Shown piece by piece: positions 60,788-64,000 of a stretch of DNA of 64,000 nucleotides. The DNA comes from Salibacterium salarium (GTDB taxonomy: Bacteria; Bacillota; Bacilli; Bacillales; Marinococcaceae), in NCBI RefSeq assembly GCF_030813635.1, contig NZ_JAUSUM010000004.1:80851-144850 (forward strand), read 5' to 3'. The notes beneath the pieces are model-generated. The model was not told where the DNA came from. It did not search any database and saw only the letters and a list, made by a program, of their open reading frames with translations. A program made the position numbers and the translations under genes. Numbering within the stretch: the first letter of the stretch is position 1; each line of letters starts with the position of its first letter.

Positions 60788-62257
60788 ATGACAATAAGCA
60801 ACTTTGTGAAACGAATCCAAGATGTCATGCGAAATGATTCAGGTGTAAATGGAGATGCCCAACGTATCGAGCAGATCGTATGGATCCTCTTCTTAAAAAT
60901 TTATGATGCGAAAGAAGAGGCTTGGGAATTATACGATGACAACTACAAATCGATTATACCTGAAGGTTTGAAATGGCGTGATTGGGCTGTTGATAAAAAG
61001 GATGGAGAAGCATTAACAGGAGATGCACTCCTTGACTTCGTAAACAACGAGCTATTTCCAGCTTTAAAAAACCTAGAGATTGATGAACACACTCCTATGA
61101 GTCAAGTTATAGTAAAGTACGCTTTTGAGGATGTAAATAACTATCAAAAAGATGGAATCCTTCTACGTCAAGTAGTCAATATCATTGATGAAATTGATTT
61201 CACTGAATATAGAGAGCGAAACGAATTTGGAGCTATTTATGAGTCATTCTTAAAAGACTTACAAAGCGCTGGTAATGCGGGTGAATTTTACACGCCACGT
61301 GCTGTGACTGATTTTATGGTCCAAGTGACTAATCCCGAGTTAGGTGAGAGAATTGCAGACTTTGCATGTGGGACAGGTGGCTTCTTAACTTCTGCATTAG
61401 AGGTACTAAATAAACAGGTGGGCAACTCGCTTGAGAATCGAGAACTTTATAATAAATCCGTTGTCGGTATAGAAAAGAAATCATTACCGCACATGTTGTG
61501 CGCAACAAATATACTAATTCATGATATTGATAACCCGGAGATCATGCACGGAAATGCCTTAGACTCAGATTATAAGGATCTTCGTAAAATGGAACATTTT
61601 GATTTGATTTTAATGAACCCACCGTATGGTGGAAGTGAGAAAGAAAGTGTAAAAAATAACTTTCCAGCTGAATTGAGAAGTTCTGAAACAGCAGACCTTT
61701 TCATGAATGTAATCATGTATCGCTTGAAAAAGCAGGGGCGAGCAGCCGTGATTATACCAGATGGCTTTTTATTTGGGACAGATAATGCCAAGTTCAATAT
61801 TAAGAAAAAGTTGTTTAGCGAATATAATATACATACGGTTGTAAGAATGCCTCATAGTGTGTTTGCGCCATATACATCGATCCGAACGAATATTATTTTC
61901 TTTGAAGATACTGAACCGACTGAGGAAACTTGGTTTTACCGTTTGGATATGCCAGAGGGGTATAAAAATTTCTCAAAGACACGTCCAATGAAGCTTGAAC
62001 ATTTCGAAGATGCTCTATCATGGTGGGATAACAGAGAGGAAATCGAATTAGATGGTTATCCGAAAGCGAAAAAATATACTGTTCATGAGTTAGAAGAGAG
62101 AAGCTTCAATATTGATTTATGTGGATTTCCAAACGAAGAAGAAGTTATCTTGGAACCGATGGATTTAATCATGGAATATCAAGAAAAAAGAGCATCATTA
62201 AATGCTGAAATTGACCATGTATTAGAGCAAATAACTTCTAAGCTTGGAGATGATTAA
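60788..62257 (+). CDS. hsdM: Type I restriction-modification methyltransferase subunit
   Basis: The 489-residue protein is an N6-adenine methyltransferase: an N-terminal helical HsdM domain (RIQDVMRNDSGVNGDAQRIE), SAM motif I DFACGTGGFLTSAL near residue 191 and catalytic motif IV NPPYGGSEK near residue 277, followed by SVFAPYTSIRTNIIFFE. With HsdS it methylates the recognition sequence, and with HsdR it forms the restriction complex. It starts 20 bases after hsdR and overlaps no other gene. The ORF appears intact, so methylation needs only a working specificity subunit. Confidence 0.93.
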   Translation: MTISNFVKRIQDVMRNDSGVNGDAQRIEQIVWILFLKIYDAKEEAWELYDDNYKSIIPEGLKWRDWAVDKKDGEALTGDALLDFVNNELFPALKNLEIDEHTPMSQVIVKYAFEDVNNYQKDGILLRQVVNIIDEIDFTEYRERNEFGAIYESFLKDLQSAGNAGEFYTPRAVTDFMVQVTNPELGERIADFACGTGGFLTSALEVLNKQVGNSLENRELYNKSVVGIEKKSLPHMLCATNILIHDIDNPEIMHGNALDSDYKDLRKMEHFDLILMNPPYGGSEKESVKNNFPAELRSSETADLFMNVIMYRLKKQGRAAVIIPDGFLFGTDNAKFNIKKKLFSEYNIHTVVRMPHSVFAPYTSIRTNIIFFEDTEPTEETWFYRLDMPEGYKNFSKTRPMKLEHFEDALSWWDNREEIELDGYPKAKKYTVHELEERSFNIDLCGFPNEEEVILEPMDLIMEYQEKRASLNAEIDHVLEQITSKLGDD

Positions 62258-62258
62258 A

Positions 62259-63699
62259 TTGAACGGAGAAGATTTAAAGAACAGTATTTTACAACTAGCT
62301 GTTCAAGGAAAGCTAGTAGAACAAAAGGAAGAGGAAGGTACTGCAGATGAATTGTTTCATCAGATTCAGGAAGAAAGGGAACGTTTGATTGATGAAGGAA
62401 AGACAAATAAACAAAAAAAAATGCCTGAGATTACAGAAGAAGAGATTCCATTTGATATTCCAGATGGCTGGAAGTGGGTGAGAATTAATGATTTAGCCGA
62501 AGCAATTAACAGCCCCTTTGCTGATGGGCCTTTTGGTAGCAATCTTAAGAAATCTCATTATATAGATGAACCTGAGGTAAGAATAGTTCAATTGAGTAAT
62601 ATAGGCTCAGATGGTTGGAAAAATGATAATGTGAAATACACTTCATTTAAACATCTGGAATCTATAAAAAGAAGTCAAGTATACAGCGGGGATATAGTAA
62701 TTGCAAAAATGATGCCAGCAGGTCGTGCAATGATAGTTCCTAATATAGAATCTCACTACGTTTTATGATGCGGTTAAGTTTGTTCCACATAGAATGCTTA
62801 GCAAAAAATACCTTTTAAATGCAATTAATAGTGGAATGTTTAGAAAACAAATTTATTCACAAGTACAAGGGATTACAAGAGTTCGTACTAGTTTGACAAA
62901 AATTAAAGGCTATCTATTGCCCCTCCCGCCTTTTGAAGAACAAAAACGGATCGTAGCAAAAATCGAAGAGTTAATGCCATATGCTGACGAATATGACAAA
63001 GCTAATATAGAACTAGGAAAATTAAATGAGAAGTTCCCTGAAGATATGCAAAAATCCATTTTACAATATGCTATTCAAGGAAAACTTGTAGAGCAGCGTG
63101 AAGAAGAGGGAACAGCGGAAGAACTGTACCATCAGATTCAAGTAGAGAAAGAGCAACTAGTTGAAGAAGGTAAAATCAAGAAACAAAAGAAATTGCCAGA
63201 GATTACAGAAGAAGAAATCCCGTTTGATATACCTAAGAGTTGGAAGTGGGTTAGAATAAATGAAATTGCGTCATTTATTAAAGCAGGTGGAGACAAACCG
63301 AAAGAAATTATTGATCAGAAAAATAGCTATTACGACGTACCGGTAATTGGTAATGGGAAAGAAAACAACGGAATAGTTGGATATACGACTACACCTACTG
63401 TAGAAGTACCTTGTTTAACAGTTTCAGGAAGAGGAACTATAGGTTATACATGTTATAGATCAGAGCCTTTTACACCGATTGTAAGACTTATAGTGCTAAA
63501 TTTCCCAAGTGGGATTTCAAATCACTATATTGAATATGTTTTAACAGCACCATTAGAGAAGGGGGTAGGAACAAGTATAAAGCAGTTAACAGTCCCAATG
63601 ATTAAAACAAAACTGGTCCCTTTACCTCCAATCGAAGAACAAAAACGAATCGTAGCAAAGATCGAAGATTTAGAGCCGTATACAGAACGCTTAGAATAA
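62259..63699 (+). pseudogene. hsdS: Type I specificity subunit, frameshifted between the two target-recognition halves
   Basis: The first part starts at TTG one base after the hsdM stop (GGAG nine bases upstream) and encodes a conserved region, most of target-recognition domain 1 (GPFGSNLKKSHYI to MMPAGRAMIVPN) and stops at 62766. One base too many after HYVL restores DAVKFVPHRMLSKKYLLNAI, conserved region LPLPPFEEQKRIVAKIEEL, domain 2 and a repeat of the region to 63699. The segments ILQLAVQGKLVEQ and ILQYAIQGKLVEQ mark the internal duplication. The product may be two halves rather than one subunit. Confidence 0.8.
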
Positions 63700-63830
63700 T
63701 AGAAGAGGTTTGTGGTTTGAATTTGCAATGATTTTTCAATCTTTTATTTAAATTGAGTGCGCTTGAGTTTTATTAGAAATATATCTTTACTCCATTTTGA
63801 AATGAAGATATTAATGAGGGAAGTGAAACT

Positions 63831-63905
63831 ATGACAGTTTGGTTATTTCGTGCTGGAAAACAAGGGGAATTTGAAAACAAATTTTTAGAAGACAACAAGA
63901 ATTAG
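63831..63905 (+). pseudogene. 5' fragment of an Mrr-like restriction gene
   Basis: ATG after GAGGGAAG opens MTVWLFRAGKQGEFENKFLE and stops after 24 codons. The beginning matches the N-terminus of Mrr-type restriction system proteins (MTxWxVRAGxxGExExxFLE). The rest is lost where the sequence changes to an alcohol dehydrogenase frame near 63899. No gene is seen in 63700-63830. Confidence 0.5.
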
Positions 63906-64000
63906 GAGCTGCTCACGTCCTATCGTATAAGTCCAGCCAGCTTACTGAACAGATCCTCGAAGTAAACGGCGGGCCTGTGGATTCCGTGCTGGATGTCGTC
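63899..64000 (+). pseudogene. Alcohol dehydrogenase (MDR family) fragment at the island edge, partial
   Basis: The frame runs to the window end as ELGAAHVLSYKSSQLTEQIL followed by EVNGGPVDSVLDVV, the Rossmann-domain region of zinc-type alcohol dehydrogenase/quinone oxidoreductases after the GGVG loop. Its 5' portion is not present; instead the Mrr-like start is joined to it. This looks like the right-hand junction of the island with an interrupted host gene. The other half of that gene is not in this window. Confidence 0.55.

Overview
The window looks like a chromosomal stretch from a halotolerant or halophilic member of the Bacillaceae (Firmicutes, Bacillales). The reasons are purine-rich Shine-Dalgarno sites before nearly every gene, frequent TTG and GTG starts, CcpA-type cre sites, single-gene lipoprotein signals, two RlmD/RlmCD-type rRNA methyltransferases, a caa3-type copper assembly set and a choline-to-glycine-betaine locus. 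No tRNA or rRNA gene was seen. Genus cannot be fixed from this window alone.

Layout. 1-8.8 kb: the 3' end of a diacylglycerol-kinase-like gene, GNAT acetyltransferases, a secreted acidic protein, an aldehyde dehydrogenase/DUF779 pair under a cre site, an aldo/keto reductase, a NERD-domain gene flanked by inverted 21-bp-phased GCCGAT arrays, and RlmCD. 8.9-18.9 kb: a second RlmD paralogue without Fe-S cysteines, then an osmoprotection locus with two near-identical-length BetA-like choline dehydrogenases, a BCCT transporter, a decayed gbsA and an aldehyde dehydrogenase that may replace it. 19-26.7 kb: a methyltransferase/Rrf2 pair and a copper locus (Cys/His-rich peptide, CopA, CtaG, Sco). 26.7-42.5 kb: a carbohydrate-utilisation locus with a 1265-residue GH59-like glycosidase transcribed away from an operon for an ABC importer, a heparinase II/III-like enzyme, a YesM/YesN-type two-component system, a DUF2264 protein and a sugar isomerase-like TIM barrel. 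No ATPase is encoded with the importer, so a shared MsmX-type ATPase is presumed.

42.5-52.6 kb is a patchwork of small membrane proteins, acetyltransferases, proline dehydrogenase and broken gene fragments, with three more GCCGAT arrays. 52.6-63.9 kb is an AT-rich defence island: a PHP-SMC-like ATPase with a small overlapping partner, a stand-alone PD-(D/E)xK nuclease candidate between two decayed copies of one insertion sequence, and a type I restriction-modification operon hsdR-hsdM-hsdS in which hsdS is frameshifted. Truncated gene ends (DUF2075-like, Mrr-like, alcohol dehydrogenase) lie at the island edges.

The strongest candidates for something undescribed are the PHP-ATPase/acidic-protein pair, the helically phased GCCGAT arrays, and the 15-cysteine peptide beside the copper genes.
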